In this document: positions 36,060 through 48,541 of the stretch, piece by piece
Layout of the letters: each line of letters opens with the position of its first letter
Numbering within the stretch: position 1 is the stretch's first letter
Source of the DNA: Antitrichia curtipendula
Taxonomy: Eukaryota; Streptophyta; Bryopsida; Hypnales; Leucodontaceae
Length of the DNA stretch: 64,000 nucleotides
NCBI GenBank assembly: GCA_951230915.1
Contig: OX579641.1
Coordinates: 6,820,001 to 6,884,000 of the forward strand
Direction: 5' to 3'
Made by a program: the position numbers and the translations under genes
The notes under the pieces: generated by a model
Told to the model about the DNA's origin: nothing
Database searches by the model: none
The model's input: the letters and a program-made list of their open reading frames with translations, nothing else

Positions 36060-38096
36060 CTATAGGATGTTGCACTAGACTAGTATTAAAATGTATGGAA
36101 TTTTTTTTTAATTTTTTGACTGTGTAGATTGCAAGCTATTTGTGTTTAAAGTAAAAAAAACGTGATCTTTGGCACCCTTGACAGACTAGATCTTAAGACT
36201 TTGAATCCTCTACTTTGTATATGGCTCTACAAAGTTTGAAGTTAAAATCTTTATATTGGAGAATTGACTTAAGAATCTAGGAATTATATATATATATACA
36301 CACACACATTTTTTTTTCATTCTTTAAAAATTGTTAAATAGAAGTAGGTTTAAGAATCATATCCACAAAATTTTAAAGCTTCAATTTCAATTCACGGCCA
36401 TTTGAAAAATTTGATCTAGGTTCACAAAAATGTTGAATAAAAGGTGGAAGATATAATTGAGTATTTATGTAGAGAGTTTTTAGATCGTCATCGAAGCTAA
36501 AGAAAAAAATGGGACTAAAGAATTTAGTAGCATTTGAATACTTTTAATTCCAACTCTCCTAAACCACAAACAAGTATTGGTATTGACTTGTACAAGACAA
36601 CTTAGAATAAATTTGGTTGTCAAAATGACAACTTTCATTAATTTTTTATTGTCACCAAGGACAACTTACCACACACAACAAACATCAAACGACAACCAAA
36701 ACATTAAAAATGACAACCTATAGGTTGTCAAATTTTTGCCATGTGCCTATCTACCCCTAATAAGCGTATTTTGGTGTGAAAACAAAAGCACTCTAAAATC
36801 CCGGTTAATTGTTTATTTTCTTATTTATTTTAATTAAAACCTTCTTTACAATTAAAAGGAAGACCACTCATTCATATTTTTCTTTAGGGTTCTCTCCTTT
36901 GTAGCTTGTAATATTATCGGCCTTGCACTTTGGGAAGGTTTGGGCCTCCTTGCCTCGACATCCAAAATTGGATTTACGGTAGTTTTATTGCTAAATTCAA
37001 CGCTTTCAAACTAGTACACTATGATATCTCGGATATTTTATATTTGTTGAAGTTTGCCATTGTGACTTTAGGATTCGAGATGTTGTATTTTTTCTTGATT
37101 TTTTTTTTTCCAAGGTAGTGCTTCAAACCTTCTCAAGCACCATCACAATAAGGCTTCTCATATTGTATCTTATTCTACTTTTATGCATTGAGGCATGCCT
37201 CCATTTGATCCTTTCTATAAAATAAACCATTCAAATAGCAATCCATTAGATCTATCCATTTGAGTGCCAACATGGATCTCCAAGAAGGATGGATTGTATT
37301 CAAATTGAGGTCTTTCATAATTTTCATAAATAAAAACTTTAAGGTAGGCATTCATATGATTGTCCTTTTCTCAATTGTGCCCCCTATCTACATTGGTCCA
37401 AGATTCTAGACTAAACTGTTATACATTTGTAGATAGACGATGCAATTTAGATATGTGTAAATTTAGATACATACACCTTAATTTGAAGAAACAATAACAA
37501 AAAAGATCTTGGCGTACAAAGCTTTGAGCCAAAGTTTGATTCCAAGAAACCATAAGATCTTGTTTCTACTAATATAAAGTCTTCCACAAACCTTATTTAT
37601 AGCTCCTGATTCATGTACTCATGCACACTACTACCACTATTGCCACCACTCCCTTTCACCTCCATTTTCATTGTACTTGGATTCCATTTTTTAGTTTGAA
37701 AAATACACACATACAATTTTGGAAAATTATGGAGTTCATTTTGCACCTTCAATGATATATTACAAGGTGGATTTGATACATAAATAGTCTTGCAATTCAC
37801 ATTCAAAATTCTAGTAGTCCATTCAATCAATGGACATGGTCAAAGTTGACCAACTTAGAAAGCCATGCATGAGAGCCTCAAAATATTTATAAACGGTGAA
37901 GTTTTCTTCCAAGACCATATTTTATTTGTCATTGCTAGAAATTTTTGGTCATAGAAGGTAAAGCCAAGTATGCAAAGATCATCAAAAATACCATATTGAG
38001 TTTGTTTGATAGTGATTAGAAAATGATACTTTTCCTATAAAGCAATTATTGACAACTTTTGCAATAGATCTTGAAGATTGACCAAAGTGATACAAG
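36060..38096. other. AT-rich intergenic DNA
   Basis: The first ~450 bp is a truncated family B fragment. An (AT)n(AC)n microsatellite lies near 36288-36306. No gene recognised beyond that. Confidence 0.4.
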
Positions 38097-38500
38097 TTAA
38101 CCCTTTAGAGCCGAGCATGCCTGTTTTGGTTAATTTAATTCAAATTTTGGAAATAATTAAGTACCAATGCTCCACTTGGAAGTGAGGTCTGAATGAAGTA
38201 GGAGGGCATGGAAATTGTGCATCTAATAAGCCTATATACAATGATTTTGAATGAATATTAACTCTAGAAGAAAGGAATCTAAGTCAATCATGAAGGAATC
38301 TGAATCTCGCAAAAAGTTTTATTTGTTTACAAATTCATGTGACTCCACCTATGATAATTAACATAATTATAAGTTCAAATTCCTTCAATGCTCCCAAATT
38401 GGGACAAAAATCCAATTTACTTGATTCTGAACACTTTAGACCAACTTTCATCAAGGTGATTTCATCATTAAAAGGGGCGCCTTAGGCCCTAAAGGGTTAA
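38097..38500. mobile_element. Family D TTAA-type MITE
   Basis: TTAACCCTTTAGAGCCGAGC (38097) and GCCCTAAAGGGTTAA (to 38500) form inverted termini with TTAA on both sides. It is 404 bp; the interior is unlike the other families. Non-coding. Confidence 0.6.
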
Positions 38501-40544
38501 GATTGCTTAGAGTTTTGAATCAAGCTACAAGCTCTTTTGCTTATCTTTGGTCAAAGTTATCTTAAATATTTTGTTGAGTTTTTTTTACTTCTAAAATTGA
38601 TTAGAGGCTTCATTGGATCACAATTAATCAATGAATATTTCCTTTATTCTACTATAAAAAAATCCTTGGTTACTAGATGATACATGTGTTGGGTTGATAT
38701 TTGACTCAAAAATATTAGTTTCTAATATCATGTGACTTTTTAATTCACTTGATTTTGGCTACTTTACTCTTTATTTTCAAAAAAATAACTTCACATTTTT
38801 GGATTAATTTTCATGTATATCCTCCTTAGCAATATGATATGTTTGGTAATGCTTAGTTATTGGCACTAATTCAATGATAAAACTTGTATAAAAGATAGAA
38901 TTTTACAAGGTTTGTCATTTATAAGTGAACAAAATTTCTCCAATAGTCATCATTTTTTGTTTGCAAAGTTTGTGTATTTTTGTCACATATATAATTTTTT
39001 TTTCTTGATACATTTATTCCTTTGAAAGTAAAATTTATAATAATATTTTATTGAACTTATTTTTTGGGATTTAAGTCAATGACATAGACAAATAATTTTA
39101 CCTCTTTAATAATTTTTTGAACTCTATGAAACAATCAATTCAATTCAATTCTATAAGGTAGAAGTGTCTAAGACCAACTTGCACCATAAATTGATCTTGA
39201 AAATACCTAGATGCAAGTAATCCAAATTTTTTAAAATGTGTACATGAATGTTGAGAATGATATAGGGTGCATTATAAAGTTGAAACCTCAAAATTCATAT
39301 TATATTGATAAATATTTAAAAACTTACAATTTAAAAAAAAAAAATCATGATTTTCAATGCCAATGTCTTGAAAATAATGTTATGTGTTGATTATGCATCA
39401 AAGTATTCAAAATTGCTTAACCTCTAAAAGATACAAAAAACATTTGTTCATGTAAATTACGTATAAATAGATGCGTGTTTTTATTGTTTTAAGATACAAA
39501 ATGTATTTGAAGATGTAAAAAAGTTCCAATTGAATTGATTTTTTGGTGAACTTATCAAAGTATCAATGAAAGTGTTGCAAGAAAAAATTATTTGTGGAAT
39601 GTTGCTACTCAATTTTCACAATTTTTTTAATTTACAAACAATAAAACATGGTGCACTTTTACATATATTGTCACTTCGTCGAAGATGGAAAATAGAAGGA
39701 AATTCTACATTACTTGCTGCTTTTTGAATTGCATAAAGTGACATGTCAAGTGTAAGGGGGTCTATTTTTCTATAATATTGACTAAAACTGTAGTAAAGTG
39801 TTTATACATGATTGAGGTTGAAATCACTATACCCTTTGTTTCCTACAAGGAGAGTGGTATGTGCATACAAGTATGTTGATTAGGCATGTGGGAATGTGAC
39901 TTGGTGGCACTTGGAAGTGATCTTTATTCTGCAAGTGTGGAGTTCATTTCCTTTGAGTTGTATTTCATATAACATTAATTATGTGTAGGATATGAGGACA
40001 ATGAGTGAATTTAGAGATGAGAATGCTTAATAAGTAACCAAATATGCAATAATTGTAGGTTATTCTTTGGAAGTGCAACCTTGACCAATATATGTCTTGG
40101 TATTTAAATGATTTCTATCTAATTTCATGTGCTTTAAAGAATTATATTATATTTAATTCAAAATATAAATTTATGCCTATAGAATGGGTTATAGAATATA
40201 TATCATAGCCCCCATTTTTTCCAAAAAAATTTGACAATTTGTATCAATTTATGGTGCAACTATTCACAAATTGTGTTGATATCCAACATAGTTGTTTCTT
40301 TTGTCAAATATGGGTTTCCATTCATTTCAAAAACTATATTGGTTCAACATTCCCTTTAAGAGTTACGGAAAATGACAATAGGCACTCTCACCTTAACACT
40401 AATTTTGAGCCCTCACTAACAAGATAAATCAATGTAGTGGGACGTGACATACTTGCTTGAGTAACTTATTTGATGAGCTTTGAGCAATGAAGAAGGAAAG
40501 TGTGTGGAAATTAACAAACATGTAATTTAGCATGAAGTCATTTT
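38501..40544. other. AT-rich intergenic DNA
   Basis: Nothing recognised. Confidence 0.4.
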
Positions 40545-40690
40545 GGGAGGCTTCACAATTTGGCCGTCCAAGTTGAGAAGCTGTGGGAGTTCATTGCCAA
40601 GGATTTGGACTCTCAACAAAGTTTGACCACTCAATCCCAGGAACTCTAAACTTGATCGGCCATAGCGTGAAGCAGCTCTTAGTGGGTGCA
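40545..40690. mobile_element. Truncated copy of the CTTCACACTATGG MITE
   Basis: Shares TTTGGCCGTCCAAGTTGAGA, GGGAGTTCATTGCCAAGG and GGCCATAGCGTGAAGCA with 7949-8496, but is about a quarter of its length. Confidence 0.55.
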
Positions 40691-41133
40691 ATTGGGAAAA
40701 AATCCGGTTGCAATTTGAAAACATTGGAAAAAACCCGTTAAAAAATCTATAAAATTTATATTCGGAGTATAAAATAGGGAAAAAAAACCTGGACTTCATA
40801 CTTGAATAACTGGTTCAATATCGATGGAAATTAAAGGATAATAATTGGTAAAACTCAAAAGAATATTCCCAACGCTGTACAAGTACACTAAAGTAATGTA
40901 CCCAGGAAATCTATAAAAGCTAATTCTAGTGTACCTCAGGCAGGTTATAGTATACACTCAAGTACAGGGAGTTTCATTATTTAGTGTACTTTACATTCCT
41001 TTCAGTTGCCCTCTGAATATTGAATAACTTACATTTAAGATGAAGGAACTGAGTTAAATAAACGGCTTTTAATTTGATCCTCTGTAGCCCCTGCAGTAGA
41101 GGATTGGGTGCAGTTAACCGCAGTTAACCACAG

Positions 41134-41966
41134 TTAACCCTTGAACGACGAGCTGGTTACCGTGGAAATCATCTGTTTTGGAACCGTGTGAATTGTTGGC
41201 TTAAGGTAAACCAGCCTATGACAGGCCAAGTGCCTAATACAGACATCTATAAGATGACCCTTTACAGTTTTCCATCAATCTGTGCCAGGTTTTTTCCAAT
41301 TAATGTAAGCAAAACTTTATTAGGTAGGTTGATGGCTGAAATCAATGTTTTGTATGATGGTGATGGAGATGTTAGAGACTGTTTTAGGAACTCGTCCCTT
41401 TCTAGTGTAATTCATTACATGAACTAACTTTTTTTTATTCCTTTATGTCATGTCCATGTTAGAAAATATTTCAACCATGTTAGGAAATATTGTAACTGCA
41501 TTGGGTGGTTTGATGACCACCATGGGTATATTTTTTGATGGTTGTGGGATAGTCTACAGACTGTTTTGAGCCATCTGGCCAATTCACTTCAAAAATCTGT
41601 AACAAATTCATACTTTGTCAAAAAAATAAAATTTCAATTGTTCTATCAATTTTTCATGTTTGCCTTTATATGAAAAAAAAATTTCAAAATTTCAAATATG
41701 TCAACAAGGCAAACCAGGCAATCTGCCTGTCATAGGCTGGTTTACCTTAAAAAAAATGCAAAAGATTTTGTTTCATTTGTGTCAAAAAAGTAAAGTAAAG
41801 AAGAAGAAGAAGAAGAAGAAGAACTCATTGGAAGTCAAACTATTGTAGAAGACGTTCCTTTTTCTGACAAAATTTGGAGGTTGAATAGTTGCACTTTTTG
41901 TCTTTCATGGAGAGATTCTTTGTCATTCATTGGCCGGAAAACATTTCAACGTTGTTTATGGATTAA
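41134..41966 (+). mobile_element. Family E TTAA-type MITE carrying a nested F element
   Basis: The outer ends are TTAACCCTTGAACGACG (41134) and AACGTTGTTTATGGATTAA (to 41966). After removing the nested 41201-41750 insertion, the remainder aligns with 5950-6179, 25535-25772 and the reverse of 46506-46723. A GAA microsatellite (about 41799-41822) has expanded inside this copy. Confidence 0.75.
41201..41750 (+). mobile_element. Family F TTAA-type element nested in family E
   Basis: TTAAGGTAAACCAGCC at 41201 and GGCTGGTTTACCTTAA ending at 41750 are inverted ends of at least 25 bp. Three paralogous empty sites (TTAA at 6017, 25616 and, reversed, 46674) show that one TTAA was present before insertion and is now duplicated. 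It is 550 bp; the open frame at 41188-41427 is not a known protein. A diverged copy is at 8600-9072. Confidence 0.85.
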
Positions 41967-42326
41967 CCCTAGAACCTTGGAACATTGAAAGAGCTCAAGT
42001 GTGACTTTTGGATGACAAAAAAACACTTGCTGGAGGATGTAAAACAACATATTTTCATTCATTTTGGGATTGGTAGAGAAGATTCTCCTTATCATACCAC
42101 ACACAAGAAAGGGCTTTTTGGGGTGTTTAAGAATTTACTAAAAAAAATGAGGAGTTGTATACTAGAGATTAATAAAAATAGCCCTTTCAGAGTAGATATA
42201 CCCATTCCCACCCATGCACCCAATTCCATCCTCATGTACCCGTACATGCACCTTAGTGTATTTTGGCAACTCCTACCTCTTTGCTCTTGATATAAGTTTG
42301 AGACATGTACATGATTTTTTGGAAAT

Positions 42327-43249
42327 TTAACCCCTAAAGTTCTAAAGTCCTTGTAGGAGACTCTCGGGATTTCAAGTAGGCTTGTATGATTTCATTTTTT
42401 GGCATGATTTTTCAGAAACTTTTTCTTGAAGATAGGAAAATAGATTAGGTTTTAGGAATATAATTTTTTTCTCAATCAGCGCCTGGAAGCAAAAGTTATG
42501 CCACCTAGTCCAAAAAGCAACTCGAGGGGCAACCCAAAAGAAATCACAAAATCTGAATATTTTTTATTTTTTATTTTTTATTCTCAAAGATTATATTTTT
42601 CTCTAAATCTGAAGCTTTGGTTTATTCTATTTAGACTTGTGATGAGAAAGTCATGGACAATCTTGTTTTTTGGGCAAATTAAATATCTTCTTGAATAATA
42701 TAACTTAAAAAATTCATTTTTGAATGCAATCTTTACAATTTTCAAAAAAATTGTAAGACATAGTTAAGTTGGCTTGCTAGGAAATTCTCAGCTTGGAATT
42801 ATTGGGTTTCATTTCCATCTTAGAGCTATCAACGGTTTAGTTTTTCCTTCAATCTTGAATGTACTTCTACTTAACAAATTTTTAATGAACAAAATTAAGT
42901 ATTTTTTGTGGAATTTTTTTCTTAGATTTTCAACTCACCATGAAAATTTAGAAATTCAAAATTAATAGTACAAAAGTTTAAAGTTAAGAAGATCTAAAGT
43001 CAAAGAATCTAGTCAAACAAAGGTGTAAAAAAAAATTGTGTTCTTCACTTTAAATGCAAATATCTTGCAATCTACGTAACCAAGATTTCTGAAATTTCTT
43101 CCACACACTCTTATACTAGTCTAGTGCAAGATCTTAAGGTTAAATATGCAATAAAAAAACAATTTTCAAAGTCATTTACTCATTAGAATAGAAAGGGCTA
43201 TTTTGAGTGTTTTTTGATGGAAAAAAGGCCTTGGGACTTTAGGGATTAT
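42327..43249 (+). mobile_element. Family B TTAA-type element, most complete copy
   Basis: TTAACCCCTAAAGTTC (42327) and GGGACTTTAGGGATTAT (to 43249; last base mutated). About 920 bp, homologous to 1-535 and to 34216-35194 reversed. Non-coding. Confidence 0.65.
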
Positions 43250-46200
43250 GTTTGACTAATGAAATGAAACCTATCGAGTCTAGTTTCTACTTCCATTTGA
43301 AATTTTCAAAAATTCCTAAAATTGAAGATTTTATTGCATATTGATTGTTGGACCTATTATGATAGTCTATTGATTTCTTATTTATAGTTGAATATGAAGA
43401 TTTTATTTACATAACAATATTTTTCACTATGATATACACGCATGGAGAAATTTTCAGATTTTTTGAGCTAATTTTGAATTAAATATGATTTTAAAAACTT
43501 TTTCTTCAAAAAATCATGTTAAGTTGAAATCATCACCAATAAATCTGAACAATTTATGACTTATAGAAGACATTTGATTTATCTTGAAAAATAAAATAAA
43601 ATAATTTACACTCAAACTTAGTTGCAAAATGGATGTTTTCAAGCTATAGTGAAGTGTTCGGACCAATTAAGTGTTTGCATTAAAAATGTAGTGTTTTGAA
43701 GAATAAAATGTAAGAAAATAGATGAATACTACTACTAATTATTATTTTTAAATATTCAAATTAGTCAAAGTAATTTAACTTTTCAAAGTTTGAAATTAAT
43801 CAATGCAAATGAGGTCTAAATTTTATTTATTAAAAAAATACTGGAATTCTTTTCAATTTTTTGGAATCATCAATAAAGAAGATGTATTGCCTTGTTGAAG
43901 TTGTCTAAATACTAAAATATAAATATACAATATTATTTTAATCATTACAAACAAAGTACATTTGTTGTTTTTGACAAAGTGTGATATGCCAAAAATGTAA
44001 TGAGATGATGAAGAATGAAACCTAAGAAGAAGCTACAATTTTTTCTCCAAGAAGATACTAATATGGATATGGACATGCTAAGTTAAAAAAAAAAATGTAG
44101 TAATTTGAACTTGAGCAAAGTCCAAGAATTATAGAAGTTGAAAAATTGGCATTGCTCTCACTTTGTGACAACATTTTAACTACGCCGCAGTTTAAAAACA
44201 CCAAACATGAGAAACAAAGAAAAATAAATTGAGATAGATTATATCGTAATAGACTCTGTTCTTCTAGAATGAAGGTATAAGGTTCTAAAACCAACATGGG
44301 TTCTAAAATGATTCAAATGAGCTCATTGTGCTCATTTTAGGATGGAAATGTATGACCATTCTACATGCTTTTAACTTTTTTTTAGAATGTGACTTAAGAT
44401 ATGTACTATAGACATGTATTTATGGTCTCAAATGACCACCATGCATACATTTGAACAATTTTAGAACCTATTCTGGTTTTAGATCCTTCTATCTTAGATA
44501 TACAAGAAGGAATTTTTTTGTTGCATTAGAAATCATATTTTGTTCAATTTGAAAAGTATAATTTGAAAAGTTTTCACTCTAACAGCCATACCACAAACAT
44601 CAATGGACAAAGTCCAAAAGTAGATATACAAAATTTGTCAATGGAAGTTTGAAGAAAAAATTAGATGTGATTTGAAAGAAAATTAATTTCAAAGTTAGCT
44701 ATGTCTAAAACTTGGTTTTGTGCACCATGATTTGGAATTTTTTAATCTTTTGTCAATTTTTTCTTAGAGCTCTAAATTTTTTTTGTGCCTTTGCATGTTG
44801 GTATACATTGTTTCAAATTATTGTACAAAAAATTGAAGGAAGTTGACATTTATAGAGTTTAAAATATTAACAATTTGGCAAACATGCAAATGATGTTGGT
44901 TCTCACAATATTTGAATTTTTTGGAAATTGAGCACGGGATTGCATTAGACATTGTAGCTAGAGTATAGGTTGCAACAAGGACCATTGTTACATCTTAATG
45001 CCTTTGCATTTGAAATATTTATTGAATAGAAGAATGTGTTCAATTTATATTTTACAACTGCATATTGCATTTTTAGATTAAATTTTTTTTTCTAGAAATA
45101 CTGAAATTCAAGATGCACATAATTGGTAAGAAAAATATTCAAAATAATGAAATTATCATTTTTAATATTATTAGAAAGTTGAGAATTGCCAAAAATTACA
45201 CTAACCTTCATAAAAGTGATAGTTTTTTGGATGCATTTGGCAAGTTTAAATACACTATATTCTATGGTTTCCAAAATTCTAATGAATTTTCTTTCTAAAG
45301 ATAAGATGTGAATTATGAATATTAAAATTTATTTGGTGAATTTGAAAAAGCCATCCCAATCTTTGTTGAATTAATTTCATAAGTGTAGGCATTTGGTTAT
45401 GCTTAGATACTTCATTTAAGAGGATAACAAGTTATTTGTTCATAAAATGCATAGAATATTGAGACAAGATTGTTATAAATGGCCAGCATATGTCTCTAAA
45501 GAAGGAAATTGTGATTCTCCTCAATCAATTGCAATTTCTAAATATTAGGCAAGATAGGGGGAACTTTCCAAAAAAATTAGGCATCATTAAATTTTTTTTT
45601 ATTGACAAACATGCTAGTAGGGTACGGTATTTCGGCCAAACTATGTAGAAAATAGCAAATTGTGAAGATTTTATGTATGTTTGGAGAATATGAAAGGTGA
45701 AACTATTTGTGTAGATTCTATTAGCATGGCCAATATAGATGGCAAGATGAATGTTGCCAATTACCACACAATCATCACAAGATTCAACTACCAATTCAAT
45801 TGTGATGGGAACAAAATTTTGTATCATTGTCCAGTTATTGCACAATGAGGTGAAGGATTGCAAGGAATTTTAAACTAAATTTCAAGTGCATTGCCTTTAA
45901 ATTGCAATAAAATTTGTAGGAAGAATTTTTTTGCATTCTGTTTTTTGAAGGTGAATCTTAACATGACCTTTCACAATCAAGCCAAATTTCAAAACATCCA
46001 AGTCTCTATATTTATGTGGAGAAAAATTTAAATTTTATTTGTATGGCGATTGGCAAATTTACTAGAGTATTGTTTGAATTCTTTGTCAGGGTACAATTGG
46101 AACCTCTCTCAGTGCATGGTGACAGACCTAAGAGTTGAAACTAAATTTTGAGGAGGCGAAGCTACTTGAAATAAATTTCGAAATTTTTTGCTTGAAAGAG

Positions 46201-46505
46201 AAGTGGAATTGGCATCTAATCCAAGTGGTTCATATTTTTTGGAGCCTTTTGGAATTAGTTATAAAATTTTGAAGCTGAAATTGCCCACCTCTTGAAATAT
46301 ACATTGTTTGCACATTGCTAAAGTTAGGCTATGAAAAAGGAACACGTACACATAGTGTATAATTGACAAAATGGGCAATTTTTGAGCTTGTACGATTTTT
46401 GAGCCTGTTACCTTAAGAGAGGTTTAATGCATTTAGAGAGGCCACCTGCCATGTGTCTTTCCATCTTCAATCAGGCGCAGGCCCATATACTGTCTCCAAA
46501 CTCTC
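43250..46505. other. AT-rich intergenic DNA with small repeats
   Basis: Contains the 210-bp MITE at 44279-44488 and a truncated family G copy at 46137-46330 (GGAATTGGCATCTAATCCAA shared with 2335-2645). No gene recognised. Confidence 0.4.
44279..44488. mobile_element. 210-bp inverted-repeat MITE
   Basis: AAGGTTCTAAAACCA with GGGTTCTAAAAT at the left mirrors TTTTAGAACC with TGGTTTTAGATCCTT at the right, about 30 bp of imperfect inverted ends. Non-coding. Confidence 0.55.
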
Positions 46506-46723
46506 TTAATCCTTAAACATCGAGGCAAACATTTTGCAGTCGATGAATGACAAGAGAATCTCCTGTGTAGGACAGAAGTGCAACTATTCATCCTCCAAAT
46601 TTTGTGGGAAAAAGGAAGATCATCTACAAGAGTTTGACTTCCAATGAGTGCTTTTGCATCATTTTAATCCAACAAATCAAACACATGATTTCCACAGTGA
46701 TGAGCCCGTCGTTTAAGGGTTAA
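46506..46723 (-). mobile_element. Family E TTAA-type MITE, third empty-site copy
   Basis: Bounded by TTAATCCTTAAACATCG (46506) and GTCGTTTAAGGGTTAA (to 46723), reverse orientation. The single TTAA at 46674-46677 corresponds to the F insertion point in the 41-kb copy. It ends about 90 bp from the stop of the minus-strand ASR gene. Confidence 0.65.
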
Positions 46724-46813
46724 GTACTCCATATTACTTACAAAGGGAGTATGCAGTAAGAGAAGTTCTACCTGTGTTACAAAACACTGACAGTGTGTTC
46801 TATGTCTAGGTCT

Positions 46814-47523
46814 CTAATGATGGTGATGGTGTTCGTGGCGATGGCCACCACTCAGATCAGGCTCTTGCTTGTATATCGTGTTCACTTTGTGATGCTCAAA
46901 TAAAGCAAACCCTCCCTGCCCTAGAGCTGCAGCCTCTGCAACTTGAGCTTCAACATGGTGTCGATGTGCATGAGCGGGATCCACTTTCTCTTCATGCTTT
47001 TCATACTGAATTACCAAAAACATTTGGACATCAAAATTAGGGTCCTTCAGATGCTTCTCATCGAATATCATACCAAGACAGAAACAGCTTGCATCTATTC
47101 CAGCTTTCGATCTCCAAAACTTGCAGCAACACATAATCACATGAAATTTGTTTGCATTTCCAAAACTGATACAACCAGATCGAGATGTAGTTTGCAGGAA
47201 CTTACAGCAGCAAAAGCAACAGCCCCAAGAGCGGCCATCTCCGCACGGTGCTCGTTCTGCCGATGCCGGTGCTCCTCTGCTTGCAGATACTGCAACTCTT
47301 GACCAGGATAGACACCATAGCCGCTGGGCTGCTGGTATGGCATCACTTGTTGTCCGTACCCACCATATGAAGGTGGCTGACCATGCACAGGATTCATCTG
47401 ATACCCGTATGGAGCAGCTGGGGCTTGCTGTAATGGATCATAGTTATATGTTGGACCGCCGTCACCATACGACGAGGACTGGTTGCTACCATTGTGCCCG
47501 TGATGGTGGTGATGATGCGACAT
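46814..47523 (-). CDS. ABA/WDS (ASR: abscisic acid, stress, ripening) protein, copy 1
   Basis: Two exons, 47206-47523 and 46814-47005, joined in phase 0 across a 200-nt GTAAG...CAG intron, give about 169 residues. The start ATG at 47523 opens a His run. The N-terminal ~75 residues are low-complexity, rich in Gly, Tyr, Gln and Pro. The ABA/WDS domain follows: EEHRHRQNEHRAEMAALG (about 83-100), YEKHEEKVDPAHAHRHHVEA spanning the exon junction (107-126), then an Ala/Gly helix and FALFEHH. The tail is His-rich and ends HEHHHHH. ASR proteins are small, hydrophilic, zinc-binding, largely disordered stress chaperones and DNA-binding factors (family knowledge). The head-to-head partner at 48542-49294 is clearly a duplicate, including the intron. 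Family assignment is strong. Confidence 0.9.
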
Positions 47524-48541
47524 AATCACTACTGCTGGGGTCTTCAAATCCTCGATCAAGACCCAAACCTACTTGCACACTTGAAAACTAAGTATTCACT
47601 CAAAACACAAAAGTCTCTCCTGGATTGCCCACAATTCACAAGCAGACGAGCTTGAATCCCCAAACCTGAAGCCTGAAACTGACCCCAGACACGCAATCGA
47701 TACATGAGCTACCGCAGTGGAAGTAACTACTGATTTATATCAACAATGTGAGCCCACAGGCACCTCAGAAGCAGCGTTGGATGTGAATTAAAGCGACTTG
47801 TGAGTGCACTAGAGAAGGATCAGAACACGGTAATTAAGTTAAGGCAGGTGGCAACTAAGAAAGGCAAGTTAATTAGCTGCAGAGATGACGTAGATTATGA
47901 GACAATGGGAGGCTCTTCTAAGAAAGTTTCAGTTACCGAAACAGCCGCGGCACCTTGCGTCCATCGACCGCGGCTGCGCGTCCACGGGAAAGGAAGGTTC
48001 GGCGTCGCAGCAGCCAGGCAGCGAACATTCCGCGTCCGGTAAGATTGTTTTGGCTTTTTTTTCATTGGTTCACAAATGAACAGAAGTTTCCTTGTAAAGG
48101 AGGGGACACCACCAAGTCCAAACCAAGAGTCCGGTAAGCCTTCATCGAAGAGCCTCCAGTCTCCCGAACTCCCATCTTCGGTACAATTGCTTGCCGTGTT
48201 AACTTCCCAAACCTTCTCACTCACAAGCCGCTTTGATTTCCCAGGTAACGCTGCTTCACGACACACGAGGTCGGTGCTTGTGCGCACGAATAGTTTCATA
48301 TATAGTTGTGCCGGCAGCCGATCGATCTCATGTATCGTGCTCACCACACCAGCGTTTGGGTTATCGTACTTACGGGATTCAGAATTGTGGGCAGTCTTGA
48401 CTTGCGAGAGCAGTACGTCTTGAACTGAATCGTTGTGAGAGTACCGTAGTCTTGATTTGAATACGCTCGTTTCTGGTCTTGAATTGCGAGAGTGAGTTTG
48501 GGTTCTTGAAACAGATTTGAAGTATCTTGAGGATTGGAAGG
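47524..48541. promoter_or_regulatory. Shared divergent promoter region of the ASR pair
   Basis: The two start codons face away from each other across 1018 bp. A TATATAG box at 48299-48305 is positioned for the plus-strand gene. A TATAAAT box on the minus strand (47733-47739) is positioned for the other gene. The two 5' leaders are homologous near the ATGs (GTTTGGGT(T)CTTGA...GATTTGAAG). ACGT cores occur near 47887 and 48414, but no strong palindromic ABRE is seen. Long antisense frames in this interval are shadows of the leader and exon 1. Confidence 0.6.

Noticed and set aside
536..43249. A piggyBac transposase gene to go with the TTAA elements
   Set aside because: None of the A-F elements has an open frame with DDE-type blocks; the autonomous partner must lie outside the window, or the ends belong to another system.
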